5,793 bases of DNA from DASVDK01 sp036562265 [NCBI: Thermodesulfobacteriota bacterium] (GCA_036562265.1 DATCKS010000406.1:1-5793), one strand, 5' to 3'. Positions 1 to 5,420 are shown, counted from the stretch's first letter. The notes: generated by a model from the letters alone, not told the origin. Numbers and translations: made by a program.

Positions 1-243
1 CGCGACCCGCAGGTCTGGAGCGCCCTCGGCCGCCTCCGGTACGACGCCGGCGACCTCGCCGCGGCCGAGAAGGCCTTCGCCCGCGCCGCCGCGCTCGGCG
101 ACGACGGGAAGCTCTGGTTCAACCTCGGCGTCGTGCGGCTCAGGCTCGACGACGAGCAGGGCGCCCGCGACGCGTTCGAGCGGGCCGCCAGACACCCCGA
201 CGTCCGGGCGCAGGCCCGCGAGCAACTCGAACACCTCCGCTAG
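1..243 (+). CDS. TPR-repeat protein, C-terminal end (5' truncated)
   Basis: The first frame is open from base 1 to a TAG at 241-243 and gives the last 80 residues of a longer protein. Two TPR-like helical hairpins can be seen. Visible residues 5-34 contain W6, LG at 9-10, the GDLAAAEKAF stretch and an RAA end; residues 36-67 contain W39, NLG at 41-43 and the ARDAFERAA stretch. This is the usual TPR spacing of W/L, G/Y, A and F/A positions. TPR repeats are protein-protein interaction scaffolds; nothing in this tail tells the partner or the function of the missing N-terminal part. The last helix (AQAREQLEHL) looks like the capping helix that often closes a TPR array. The stop is followed immediately by the tandem 25-bp repeat. 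The TPR call is fairly sure; the specific function is unknown. Confidence 0.8.
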   Translation, partial: RDPQVWSALGRLRYDAGDLAAAEKAFARAAALGDDGKLWFNLGVVRLRLDDEQGARDAFERAARHPDVRAQAREQLEHLR

Positions 244-244
244 C

Positions 245-294
245 GGGGTCAGGCCTGTCCGTTTTCCAAGGGGTCAGGCCTTTCCATTTTCCAA
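245..294. repeat. Tandem pair of 25-bp direct repeats
   Basis: Two abutting 25-base units, 245-269 and 270-294, begin GGGGTCAGGCCT and end TTTTCCAA. They match at 23 of 25 positions; the differences are G257/T282 and G261/A286. The first unit holds the 8-bp palindrome CAGGCCTG (250-257), which is imperfect in the second. The block starts one base after the stop of the TPR gene and is clearly less GC-rich than its surroundings. From memory, unverified, sequences of the GGGGTCAGG-CT type are dispersed repeats in several GC-rich bacterial phyla and have been seen near IS200-like (Y1, REP-associated) transposase genes. No such gene lies in this window. Confidence 0.85.
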
Positions 295-401
295 GCGGAG
301 GACCGATCCCGCTCTCACTAGGCGACGCGGGCGGACCGGGCCGGGCGATTCGAGGCGGTCGAACGACCTGCCGGCGTCGCACGGACGGGAAACCCCTGGT
401 G

Positions 402-420
402 GCGCCTCGCCCCGAGGCGC
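402..420. other. Perfect 8-bp GC-rich hairpin
   Basis: GCGCCTCG (402-409) pairs fully with CGAGGCGC (413-420) around a CCC loop. There is no T-run on either side, so it is not a standard intrinsic terminator. It lies about 110 bases after the tandem repeat and could be part of a transcript end or simply a product of high GC. Confidence 0.35.
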
Positions 421-471
421 GCCGATGCTGCCTCGGCCGTCACCGTCCCGTCGCCACCCTCGACCGTTGAA

Positions 472-477
472 TACAAT
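472..477 (+). promoter_or_regulatory. Possible -10 element (TACAAT)
   Basis: TACAAT matches the sigma-70 -10 consensus at 5 of 6 positions and sits in the only AT-rich patch of this intergenic stretch. No good -35 lies at 16-18 bases; TCGCCA at 451-456 is 15 bases away and matches TTGACA at 4 of 6. If used, it would give the heme monooxygenase mRNA a leader of about 150 bases. This is weak support. Confidence 0.25.
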
Positions 478-507
478 GAGGACGCGGCCGGCGTCGCCGT
501 CAGGCGT

Positions 508-522
508 CGAGCCGGCGGCTCG
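508..522. other. 6-bp hairpin CGAGCC/GGCTCG
   Basis: CGAGCC (508-513) pairs with GGCTCG (517-522) around a GGC loop, about 115 bases upstream of the heme monooxygenase start. It could fold in that gene's leader if transcription starts near 484. A stem this short is common by chance at this base composition. Confidence 0.2.
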
Positions 523-621
523 TCCCGCGGCGGGCATACGCCGGGATCGCACGGGAGGCGAACCGGACGGCGGCGCGGGCGTTGCTGTCGTGCCGCCTCT
601 CGCCCGTCGAGGGCTGAGGGG

Positions 622-627
622 AGGAGG
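622..627 (+). promoter_or_regulatory. Shine-Dalgarno AGGAGG for the GTG start at 636
   Basis: A full AGGAGG lies 8 bases before the GTG at 636. This sets the start of the heme monooxygenase at this GTG. The resulting N-terminus, with an Asn at residue 6, is just right for the family. Confidence 0.75.
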
Positions 628-635
628 GCCGTCGC

Positions 636-977
636 GTGATCACCGTGGCCAACCGGATCTACGTGAACCCGGAGTACGCCGAGCGGTTCGAGGAGAACTT
701 CCGCAACCGGGCGCGGCTCGTCGACGCGATGCCCGGCTTCGTGTCGAACCGCCTGCTCAGGCCGACCCGGGAAGGGGACCCGTACGTCGTCTTCACGACC
801 TGGCGGTCGCGGGCCGACTTCGAGGCGTGGGTCGCCTCCGACGCCTTCACGAAGGGGCACGCGCGCTCCGGCACGCTGCCGAAGGAGGCGTTCGCCCGGC
901 CGAACGTCCTCGAGGTGCACGAGGTCGTGCTCGACTCCGAGCGGCCGGACCTCGAGCCGGAAGGGAAGAGCGCGTAG
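636..977 (+). CDS. ABM-family (IsdG/HmoA-like) heme-degrading monooxygenase
   Basis: This 113-residue protein is a single antibiotic-biosynthesis-monooxygenase (ABM) ferredoxin-like domain, the usual length for IsdG/IsdI/HmoA proteins. Family members act as cytoplasmic homodimers that open the heme ring and release iron. The IsdG catalytic triad is Asn-Trp-His (N7, W67, H77 in the staphylococcal enzyme); here N6 (in ANRIYV), W65 (in FEAWV) and H75 (in TKGHA) align with it, and the Trp-to-His spacing of ten is kept. The motifs MPGFVSNRLLRP (32-43), YVVFTTWRS (50-58) and LEVHEVV (92-98) are typical of the family. The charged tail (100-113) is extra. It starts at GTG behind AGGAGG. The lipoprotein gene follows after 33 bases. 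No heme-uptake gene is visible, so a general ABM oxygenase remains possible, but the intact triad favours heme. Confidence 0.87.
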   Translation: MITVANRIYVNPEYAERFEENFRNRARLVDAMPGFVSNRLLRPTREGDPYVVFTTWRSRADFEAWVASDAFTKGHARSGTLPKEAFARPNVLEVHEVVLDSERPDLEPEGKSA

Positions 978-996
978 GCGACCCGGGGGAGCGGAA

Positions 997-1010
997 TGCT
1001 ATCCTCGGGC
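997..1010 (+). promoter_or_regulatory. Extended -10 element, likely leaderless start
   Basis: TGC followed by TATCCT (1000-1005) forms an extended -10 box, and the hexamer ends 5 bases before the ATG at 1011. That places the transcription start at or within a base or two of the ATG. There is no good -35 at 16-18 bases, as is common for extended -10 promoters. The same hexamer-N5-ATG arrangement precedes the phosphatase at 5498. The evidence is pattern only. Confidence 0.4.
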
Positions 1011-1502
1011 ATGCGACGTGCGGCCGCTCTCCTGCTCCTCGTCCTTGCCGCCGCGGGCTGCGCCGGCCGCGGCGCCGCTCCCGAGCCCGACGCCGACTCG
1101 GCGAACCGCCTCCTCGTGGGACTCGGCGTGGAGGGCGGCTCGGGACCCGACCGGAAGGTCTTCCGCGTCGGCGACCCGGTGACGCTCGTCCTCCTCGTCG
1201 AGAACCGCGGCGTGACGCCGGTGCGGCTCGTCCACCCGAGCGCGCAGCGCTACGACTTCACGGTGAGCCGCGAGGCGCACGAGGTGTGGCGGTGGTCGGT
1301 CGCGACCGGAGCGGTCTTCGCCCAGGCGCTTACGGAGGTCGAGCTTCCCCCTGGCGAGCGGCTCGTCCACCGCGAGGTCTGGCGCGGCACCGACACGGCG
1401 GGCCAGCCGGTGCCGCCCGGGCGGTACACCGTGCGCGGCGTCGTCCCGCTCACGTCACGGCGGCTCGTGAGCCCGCCCCTCGACATCACGCTCGAGCCGT
1501 AG
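1011..1502 (+). CDS. Lipoprotein with BsuPI-type (protease-inhibitor-like) domain
   Basis: This 163-residue protein begins with a lipoprotein signal: MRR, a leucine-rich core at 6-12, then LAAAGC with the lipidated Cys17. A short Ala/Pro/Asp linker leads into a beta-sandwich domain at about 50-161. The domain carries the signature of the BsuPI family (intracellular proteinase inhibitor of Bacillus): GDPVTLVLLVENRG (54-67), SAQRYDF (77-83), VWRWS (92-96), FAQALTEVELPPGE (103-116), W124 and PPGRYTVRG (135-143). The Bacillus protein inhibits a cytoplasmic subtilisin; this one is exported and membrane-anchored, so its target must differ, and many BsuPI-domain proteins may not be inhibitors. An ATG at 996 is in frame and would add MLSSG; I prefer 1011 because it gives a canonical signal peptide and follows an extended -10. 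The gene converges on an S41 peptidase 42 bases away. Confidence 0.82.
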   Translation: MRRAAALLLLVLAAAGCAGRGAAPEPDADSANRLLVGLGVEGGSGPDRKVFRVGDPVTLVLLVENRGVTPVRLVHPSAQRYDFTVSREAHEVWRWSVATGAVFAQALTEVELPPGERLVHREVWRGTDTAGQPVPPGRYTVRGVVPLTSRRLVSPPLDITLEP

Positions 1503-1553
1503 TCCGCCCTCGCCCGTTCCTGCGCGGACAGGCGCCGATCCGCCCTAGCCCGT
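1503..1553. repeat. 15-bp direct repeat at a convergent gene junction
   Basis: TCCGCCCTCGCCCGT (1503-1517) recurs as TCCGCCCTAGCCCGT (1539-1553), 14 of 15 identical and 36 bases apart. The first copy directly follows the lipoprotein stop; the second overlaps the stop codon and last codons of the S41 peptidase gene. The gap also allows a 6-bp stem, GTCCGC (1502-1507) with GCGGAC (1524-1529), over a 16-base loop, without a T-run. It may be chance in C-rich DNA. Confidence 0.4.
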
Positions 1554-2786
1554 CTCGCGCGCGGCCACCATGAGCGCCAGCTCGTCGAGCGCGCGATCGA
1601 GCTGCGGATCGGCGCCTCCGCGGAAGGGGAGCGGCGCCTCGACCGTCACGTGCGGCTCGACGCCGCGTCCCTCGAGCCGGACGCCGTCGGCGAGGATGTC
1701 GGCCACGGCCAGGAGGAGGAGGGCGCTTCGGCCGATGGGGAAGGCGCGCGAGGCCAGCACGGCGCCCGCCGTGCGCGTGCCGACCAGTCGGGCGCGCCCC
1801 GCCCTGGCGAGCGACCAGGCGAGGAGCTCCTTGGCGCTTCGCGTCCCGCCGTCGACGAGCACGACCATCGGCCCGTCCCACCCCACGAAGAACGGCCGCC
1901 GCCGGCCGCGGCGGTCCACCGTCTCGATCCGGCCGACGCCGCTCCGCAGGAAGAGGTCGAGGTAGTCCTCGCTCCGCCCGCCGAAGCCGCCGCGCAGGTC
2001 GAGGACGAGCCCGTGGGCGCCGTCGAAACCGGCCAGCGCGTCCTCGAGCACCTGGAGGAAGCGCGGGTGGGTGAGCGCCCAGAGGCGAACGTATCCCGCC
2101 TCGCCCCGGCCGCCCGGCAACGGGATGCGGCGGACGCTCGCCTGCGTGGCGTCCAGGTAGGCGCGCTGGGCGCCCACCCGGCGCGGGACGACGTCCACGC
2201 GGCGCGTGGGGCCGCCCCGCTCCGACTGGACGGCAAGGGTCACCGGCTGGCCGGAGCGCCCCTCGAACGTCTCGACCGGATGGAAGTGACCGAGCAGGCG
2301 ATCCCCCACCCGCAGCCCCGCCTTTGCCGCGGGGCCGCCGTCGAGGAGGTCGCGCACGAACGTCCCCTCCGGCGTCGCGACGGTGACCAGGCCGGCGTCG
2401 TCCCACTCGGGCGGCGGCGTGCGGAAGGCGTCGCGGAAGACGGCGCGCAGGAAGTAGTACTCCGGGTCGCGATCGGTGTAGAGCCGGGTGTGGGAACTCC
2501 GGAGTTCGCCGAGCATCTCGTTGACGACCTCGGCGAAGGCGGCGAGGTCGGGCGCCGCCGCGGCCCGCTCCGCGTAGCGCGTCCGCGCGGCGTCCCAGTC
2601 GACCCCTCGCATGCCGGGGTCGAAGAAGCGCTCGCGGGTGAGCCGCCAGACGGTCTCGAACTCGTCCGCCCACGGGCGCGCCTCCGCGGCGCGGGCGGCG
2701 GCCGCCTGCGCATCCGTCGGGGGCTGCGGCAGGGGGGACGCCGCGAGGAGGGCGGCGAGGAGGATGGGGACGAGAGGCGCGCGCAT
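1545..2786 (-). CDS. Secreted S41-family peptidase with PDZ domain
   Basis: This 413-residue protein has an N-terminal Sec-type signal (hydrophobic 5-17, LLAALLAAS), so it likely acts in the periplasm or outside. An N-terminal helical region (35-105) ends in LRSSHTRL with H99. A PDZ domain follows (about 130-202: GLVTVATPEGTFVRDLL, then GGPAAKAGLRVGDRLLG). The S41 core (about 228-385) has the VLDLRGGFGG strand-loop (261-270), the nucleophile motif GGTRSAKE with Ser317, a VGTRTAGAV segment (335-343) and the C-terminal EGRGVEPHV motif (372-380). The Ser/Lys dyad of CtpA-type enzymes needs a Lys about 25 residues after the Ser, and none is there. The protein better fits the tricorn/IRBP-like branch, with His99, Ser317 and Glu372 or Glu377 as candidate residues. 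It starts at ATG with no Shine-Dalgarno but a promoter right upstream. The substrate is unknown. Confidence 0.85.
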   Translation of the reverse strand: MRAPLVPILLAALLAASPLPQPPTDAQAAAARAAEARPWADEFETVWRLTRERFFDPGMRGVDWDAARTRYAERAAAAPDLAAFAEVVNEMLGELRSSHTRLYTDRDPEYYFLRAVFRDAFRTPPPEWDDAGLVTVATPEGTFVRDLLDGGPAAKAGLRVGDRLLGHFHPVETFEGRSGQPVTLAVQSERGGPTRRVDVVPRRVGAQRAYLDATQASVRRIPLPGGRGEAGYVRLWALTHPRFLQVLEDALAGFDGAHGLVLDLRGGFGGRSEDYLDLFLRSGVGRIETVDRRGRRRPFFVGWDGPMVVLVDGGTRSAKELLAWSLARAGRARLVGTRTAGAVLASRAFPIGRSALLLLAVADILADGVRLEGRGVEPHVTVEAPLPFRGGADPQLDRALDELALMVAARETG

Positions 2787-2792
2787 GGCCGC

Positions 2793-2821
2793 AGTCTGTC
2801 AGCCCCGCGCGGCCGTGGCAA
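2793..2821 (-). promoter_or_regulatory. Promoter of the S41 peptidase gene, probably leaderless
   Basis: Read on the minus strand, TTGCCA (2821-2816, 5 of 6 to TTGACA), a 17-base spacer ending in TGA (an extended -10 TGn), then CAGACT (2798-2793, 3 of 6 to TATAAT) lie 6 bases before the ATG at 2786. No purine-rich ribosome binding site exists in these bases. Spacing and position together suggest transcription starting at or beside the ATG. Confidence 0.45.
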
Positions 2822-2848
2822 GCCGCCGCGCGGGAGAGGGCCGTCCGG

Positions 2849-3832
2849 TCAGCAGAGCCATCCCCGTTCCCGGTACCAGGCGGCGGCGCGGGCGAGCCCC
2901 TCGTCGAGCGAGACCGTCGGCTCGTAGCCGAGCAGGCGCCTCGCCTTGCGGATGTCGAAGGCGCGGTCCTTCGTGAAGAAGTCGACGCGGCGGCGGTGGA
3001 GCGGCGGATCGATCCGCAGCGGCCGGCAGGCGACCTCGCAGAGGAGCCCCATCGCCCGCACCGGCGCCACGGGGACCCGCAGGCGGGGCACCGGCCGGCC
3101 GAGGACGGCGCTGATCCGGCGCACGAGGTCGTTGAGCGTGACGTACTCCGCTCCGCCGATCGTGAAGACCTCCCCGACTGCCCCGGGATGGACGCCGGCG
3201 ATGGCGAGACCGCGCACGAGGTCGTCCACGTAGACCATGTGGTAGAGGCGGTCGCCGCGGCCGAGCATGAGGAAGCGGCCGCGGTCGATCAGCCGGAAGA
3301 GCTTGAGGAAGCGCGTATCGCCCGGCCCGTAGATCGCCGTTGGCCGGATCACGACGCCCGCGAGTCCGGTGCGGGCGAAGTGCTCCCGGGCGAGGATCTC
3401 GGCGTCCCGCTTCGACTCCTGGTAGTGGTCGCCGGGGCCGAACGGGGCCTCCTCGGTGGCGGGCGGCCGCCGGATGTGTCCCTGGACCCCCACCGTGCTC
3501 ACGTGGACGAAGCGCCCTACCCCGGCTCGCGTGGCCGCCTCGAGCAGCTTGCGCGTCCCGCCCACGTTCACCTGCCAGAACCGCCGCCTCGGCACGCCCT
3601 CCGTGCGGTAGAGGGCGGCCACGTGGAAGACGACGTCGATGCCGGCCACGACGTCGTCGGCCGGCCGGTCGTCGCCGAGGTCGAGGTGGGCATGCTCGAC
3701 GTCGAGGCCGGCCAGGGGGCGCAGGTCGGCGCCGGGACGCGTGAGGGCGCGCACCCGCCATCCCGTCGCGACGAGATATCGCACCAGGTGACTGCCGGTG
3801 AAACCGCTCGCTCCGGTCACGAGAGCGTTCAT
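2849..3832 (-). CDS. NAD(P)-dependent epimerase/dehydratase (extended SDR)
   Basis: This 327-residue protein has the full length of an extended short-chain dehydrogenase/reductase. The Rossmann nucleotide-binding motif GASGFTG is at 7-13 behind a short first strand, DLGD at 51-54 is the acidic turn contacting the adenine side, and VAAL (71-74) stands for the usual NNAG-like strand end. The catalytic set is present: S112 in VHVSTVG and Y137-x3-K141 in YQESK. RPTAIYGPGD (163-172) and YVDDL (201-205) are standard for sugar epimerases and 3-beta-HSD-like members. The C-terminal FFTKDRAFDIRKARRLLGYEPTVSLDEGL stretch (285-313, motif split here only by numbering) resembles 3-beta-hydroxysteroid dehydrogenase, dihydroflavonol-reductase and HpnA-like proteins. 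The substrate cannot be told. GGAGG lies 8 bases before the ATG. It may share the aminotransferase transcript, 125 bases upstream. Confidence 0.88.
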   Translation of the reverse strand: MNALVTGASGFTGSHLVRYLVATGWRVRALTRPGADLRPLAGLDVEHAHLDLGDDRPADDVVAGIDVVFHVAALYRTEGVPRRRFWQVNVGGTRKLLEAATRAGVGRFVHVSTVGVQGHIRRPPATEEAPFGPGDHYQESKRDAEILAREHFARTGLAGVVIRPTAIYGPGDTRFLKLFRLIDRGRFLMLGRGDRLYHMVYVDDLVRGLAIAGVHPGAVGEVFTIGGAEYVTLNDLVRRISAVLGRPVPRLRVPVAPVRAMGLLCEVACRPLRIDPPLHRRRVDFFTKDRAFDIRKARRLLGYEPTVSLDEGLARAAAWYRERGWLC

Positions 3833-3840
3833 TCGCTCTA

Positions 3841-3845
3841 CCTCC
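3841..3845 (-). promoter_or_regulatory. Shine-Dalgarno GGAGG of the epimerase gene
   Basis: On the minus strand GGAGG lies 8 bases upstream of the ATG at 3832 and fixes this start, which puts the GxxGxxG motif at residue 7 as expected. I see no clear promoter in the 125 bases between this gene and the aminotransferase. Confidence 0.65.
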
Positions 3846-3905
3846 AGGCTGCCGCAGGGCTGGAAGCAGGAGCGATGCCGTCGGCTGGCGGGGATTCACG
3901 GGCCA

Positions 3906-3933
3906 GGCACCGCCGGCCGGAGCCGGCGGTGCC
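3906..3933 (-). terminator. 12-bp perfect hairpin with UCCG tetraloop after the aminotransferase
   Basis: A 12-bp perfect inverted repeat (3906-3917 with 3922-3933) surrounds a 4-base loop. On the minus strand the loop is UCCG closed by a C-G pair, the very stable cUNCGg tetraloop; on the plus strand it would be the ordinary CGGA. This marks the minus-strand transcript as the one that folds. It begins 24 bases after the aminotransferase stop. No U-run follows, so it is either a U-less terminator or a 3'-end stabiliser or attenuator between the aminotransferase and epimerase genes. Confidence 0.6.
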
Positions 3934-3957
3934 CGGTGGAACGACACGAGGGGTCGG

Positions 3958-5352
3958 TTAGCGGGAGGCGGCGGCCTTCGCGGCCTCGATGCCTGCTGGG
4001 ATGGCCTCGCGCATGATCTCGACGATGCGGTCGATCTCCTGCTCGGTGGCGGTGAGGGGCGGCGCGAAGCAGATCACGTCGCGCACCGAGCGGCTGACGA
4101 GCCCGCGCGCCTTCATCTGCGCCTTGACGTGCTCGCCCACCTTCCAGGCGGCCGGGAAGTCGCCGCGCGTCGCCTTGTCCTTCACGATCTCGACCGCCGC
4201 GAGCAGCCCGTAACCTCCCCGGACGTCGCCCACCCATTCGAGGTCGGAGAGGCTCTTCAACCCCTCGTAGAGCCGGGTCCCGAGCTTCGCCGCCCGCTCG
4301 TCGAGACGCTCGGCCTCCATGATCTTCAGGTTGGCGAGGCCGACGGCGCAGCCGGTGGGGTGCCCGCTGTACGTGTAGGCGTGCATCCACCGGTCCTCCC
4401 ACTTCACGTTCAGCATCGTCTCGTGGATCCGCTTGCTCACGATGATGCCGCCGAGCGGGAAGTAGCCCGACGTGACCCCCTTGGCGAACGAGACGATGTC
4501 CGGCTCGACGCCCCAGTGGCCCATGGCGAACCACTTGCCGGTGCGGCAGAAGCCGGTGATGACCTCGTCCGCGATGAGGAGGACGTCGTACTTGTCGCAG
4601 ATCGCGCGCACCCGCGGCCAGTAGTCGGGCGGCGGCACGATGACGCCGCCCGCCCCCTGGATCGGCTCGCCGATGACCGCCGCGACCGTCTCGGGGCCCT
4701 GCTCGAGGATCAGCTTCTCGATCGCCTCGGCGGCGAGGCGGCCCACCTGGTCGAAGGGGGGGTACCCCTCGTAGCGGTACGGGTAGGGCGCCGGCGCGTG
4801 GAAGAAGCCCGGCATGCGCGGCTCGAACATCTTCCAGTAGGCGGCAAGCCCGGTCGCGCTCATGGCGCCGAAGGTGATGCCGTGGTAGCCGAACGTGCGG
4901 GCGATGAACTTCGTCTTGTTCGGGTTGCCGCGCGCCTTGTGGTAGAAGCGGGCCGTCTTGAGGGCGCTCTCGTTCGACTCCGCGCCGCCGCTCGTGAAGA
5001 AGACCGCGGCCGAGGAGGGGTAGGCGTGCTCGACGATCTTCGCCGCGAGTTCGATGGCGGGGACGTTCGACGAGCCGGTGTAGCAGCTCGCGTACTCGAG
5101 CGAGGTCATCTGCGCGTAGGCCGCATCGGCCAGTTCGCGACGGCCATGCCCGATGTTGACGTTCCAGAGGCACGAGAGGCCGTCGATGTAGCGCGTCCCC
5201 GAGGCGTCGATCAGGGTCGCGCCCTCGCCCTTGACGAAGATGATGGGGTCCTGGTGGTCCTCCGGGTGGAGCAGGGGGTGGATCAGGTGCTTCCGGTCGG
5301 CCTCGAGGAGTTCCTTCACGTCCGGCCGGGGATAGAGCGTGCTGACGGCCAT
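3958..5352 (-). CDS. Class III (omega) aminotransferase, PLP-dependent
   Basis: This 464-residue protein is a full-length fold-type I, class III aminotransferase. Such enzymes move an amino group from an amine or omega-amino acid to a keto acid, usually pyruvate, in the cytoplasm as dimers. Seen in order: substrate-pocket W63 in LSCLWNVNIGHGR; phosphate loop FFTSGGAESNE (118-128); ring-stacking Y156-H157; E229 in GEPIQGAGGVIVPP; D262 in LIADEVITGF, which contacts the PLP ring nitrogen; K291 in FAKGVTSGY, the Schiff-base lysine; and T327 in YTYSGHP, from the partner subunit. R421 in the SRSVRDVICFAPPL segment lines up with the mobile carboxylate-binding Arg of (S)-selective omega-transaminases. 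The closest types by eye are omega-amino acid/amine:pyruvate and putrescine:pyruvate transaminases; taurine or beta-alanine is possible. No neighbour settles the substrate. It starts behind GGAGGAGG. Confidence 0.93.
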   Translation of the reverse strand: MAVSTLYPRPDVKELLEADRKHLIHPLLHPEDHQDPIIFVKGEGATLIDASGTRYIDGLSCLWNVNIGHGRRELADAAYAQMTSLEYASCYTGSSNVPAIELAAKIVEHAYPSSAAVFFTSGGAESNESALKTARFYHKARGNPNKTKFIARTFGYHGITFGAMSATGLAAYWKMFEPRMPGFFHAPAPYPYRYEGYPPFDQVGRLAAEAIEKLILEQGPETVAAVIGEPIQGAGGVIVPPPDYWPRVRAICDKYDVLLIADEVITGFCRTGKWFAMGHWGVEPDIVSFAKGVTSGYFPLGGIIVSKRIHETMLNVKWEDRWMHAYTYSGHPTGCAVGLANLKIMEAERLDERAAKLGTRLYEGLKSLSDLEWVGDVRGGYGLLAAVEIVKDKATRGDFPAAWKVGEHVKAQMKARGLVSRSVRDVICFAPPLTATEQEIDRIVEIMREAIPAGIEAAKAAASR

Positions 5353-5363
5353 CGCGACTCTCG

Positions 5364-5371
5364 CCTCCTCC
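5364..5371 (-). promoter_or_regulatory. Shine-Dalgarno GGAGGAGG of the aminotransferase
   Basis: A strong GGAGGAGG on the minus strand ends 11 bases before the ATG at 5352. The spacing is at the long end, but the 3'-shifted GGAG registers fit well and no other in-frame start has such a site. Confidence 0.6.
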
Positions 5372-5390
5372 GAAATCGCTGATGCCGACG

Positions 5391-5420
5391 ACTGTACCGC
5401 TTCCGATCGAAGGGCGCCAA
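5391..5420 (-). promoter_or_regulatory. Candidate sigma-70 promoter of the aminotransferase
   Basis: On the minus strand TTGGCG (5420-5415, 4 of 6) and TACAGT (5396-5391, 4 of 6) are separated by 18 bases. Transcription would start near 5384 and give a leader of about 30 bases containing the ribosome binding site. It is plausible in position and spacing, with modest matches. Confidence 0.4.

Larger units (their letters stand above)
295..635. other. Gene-poor intergenic stretch
   Basis: I see no convincing gene between the tandem repeat and the heme monooxygenase. The open frames crossing it are Arg/Pro/Gly-rich and run on into real genes in other frames, as expected in high-GC DNA. It holds a perfect 8-bp stem with a 3-base loop (402-420), a 6-bp stem (508-522), a short interrupted palindrome GGTCG-AA-CGACC (357-368), one AT-rich -10-like patch (TACAAT, 472-477) and the Shine-Dalgarno of the next gene (622-627). 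It could be a long 5' leader, a small RNA or decayed sequence; the sequence does not decide. Confidence 0.5.

Noticed and set aside
245-294. Tandem repeat as a CRISPR remnant
   Set aside because: The units abut with no spacer, there are only two, and no cas gene is near.
274-552. Minus-strand 92-codon open frame ending inside the tandem repeat
   Set aside because: No ribosome binding site or family resemblance was seen; its end simply reads the repeat (LENGKA then stop). A decayed gene cannot be excluded but is not supported.
1502-1529. Bidirectional intrinsic terminator between the convergent genes
   Set aside because: The stem is only 6 bp over a 16-base loop and has no T-run on either strand.
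425-1573. Long + strand open frame of 382 codons from ATG 425
   Set aside because: It is Arg/Pro/Gly-rich and runs out of frame through both the heme monooxygenase and the lipoprotein genes, whose products have clear family motifs. It is a high-GC shadow.
1650-2927. Plus-strand open frame of 425 codons opposite the S41 peptidase
   Set aside because: It is an antisense shadow: Glu/Arg/Ala/Asp-rich, with no family motifs.
1545-5352. Aminotransferase, epimerase and peptidase as one biosynthetic operon
   Set aside because: Gaps of 125 and 62 bases, a strong hairpin in the first gap, a separate promoter in the second, and no shared substrate argue against a tight pathway unit.
4129-5382. Plus-strand open frame of 417 codons opposite the aminotransferase
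   Set aside because: It is an antisense shadow with no recognisable domain and a composition typical of reversed high-GC codons.
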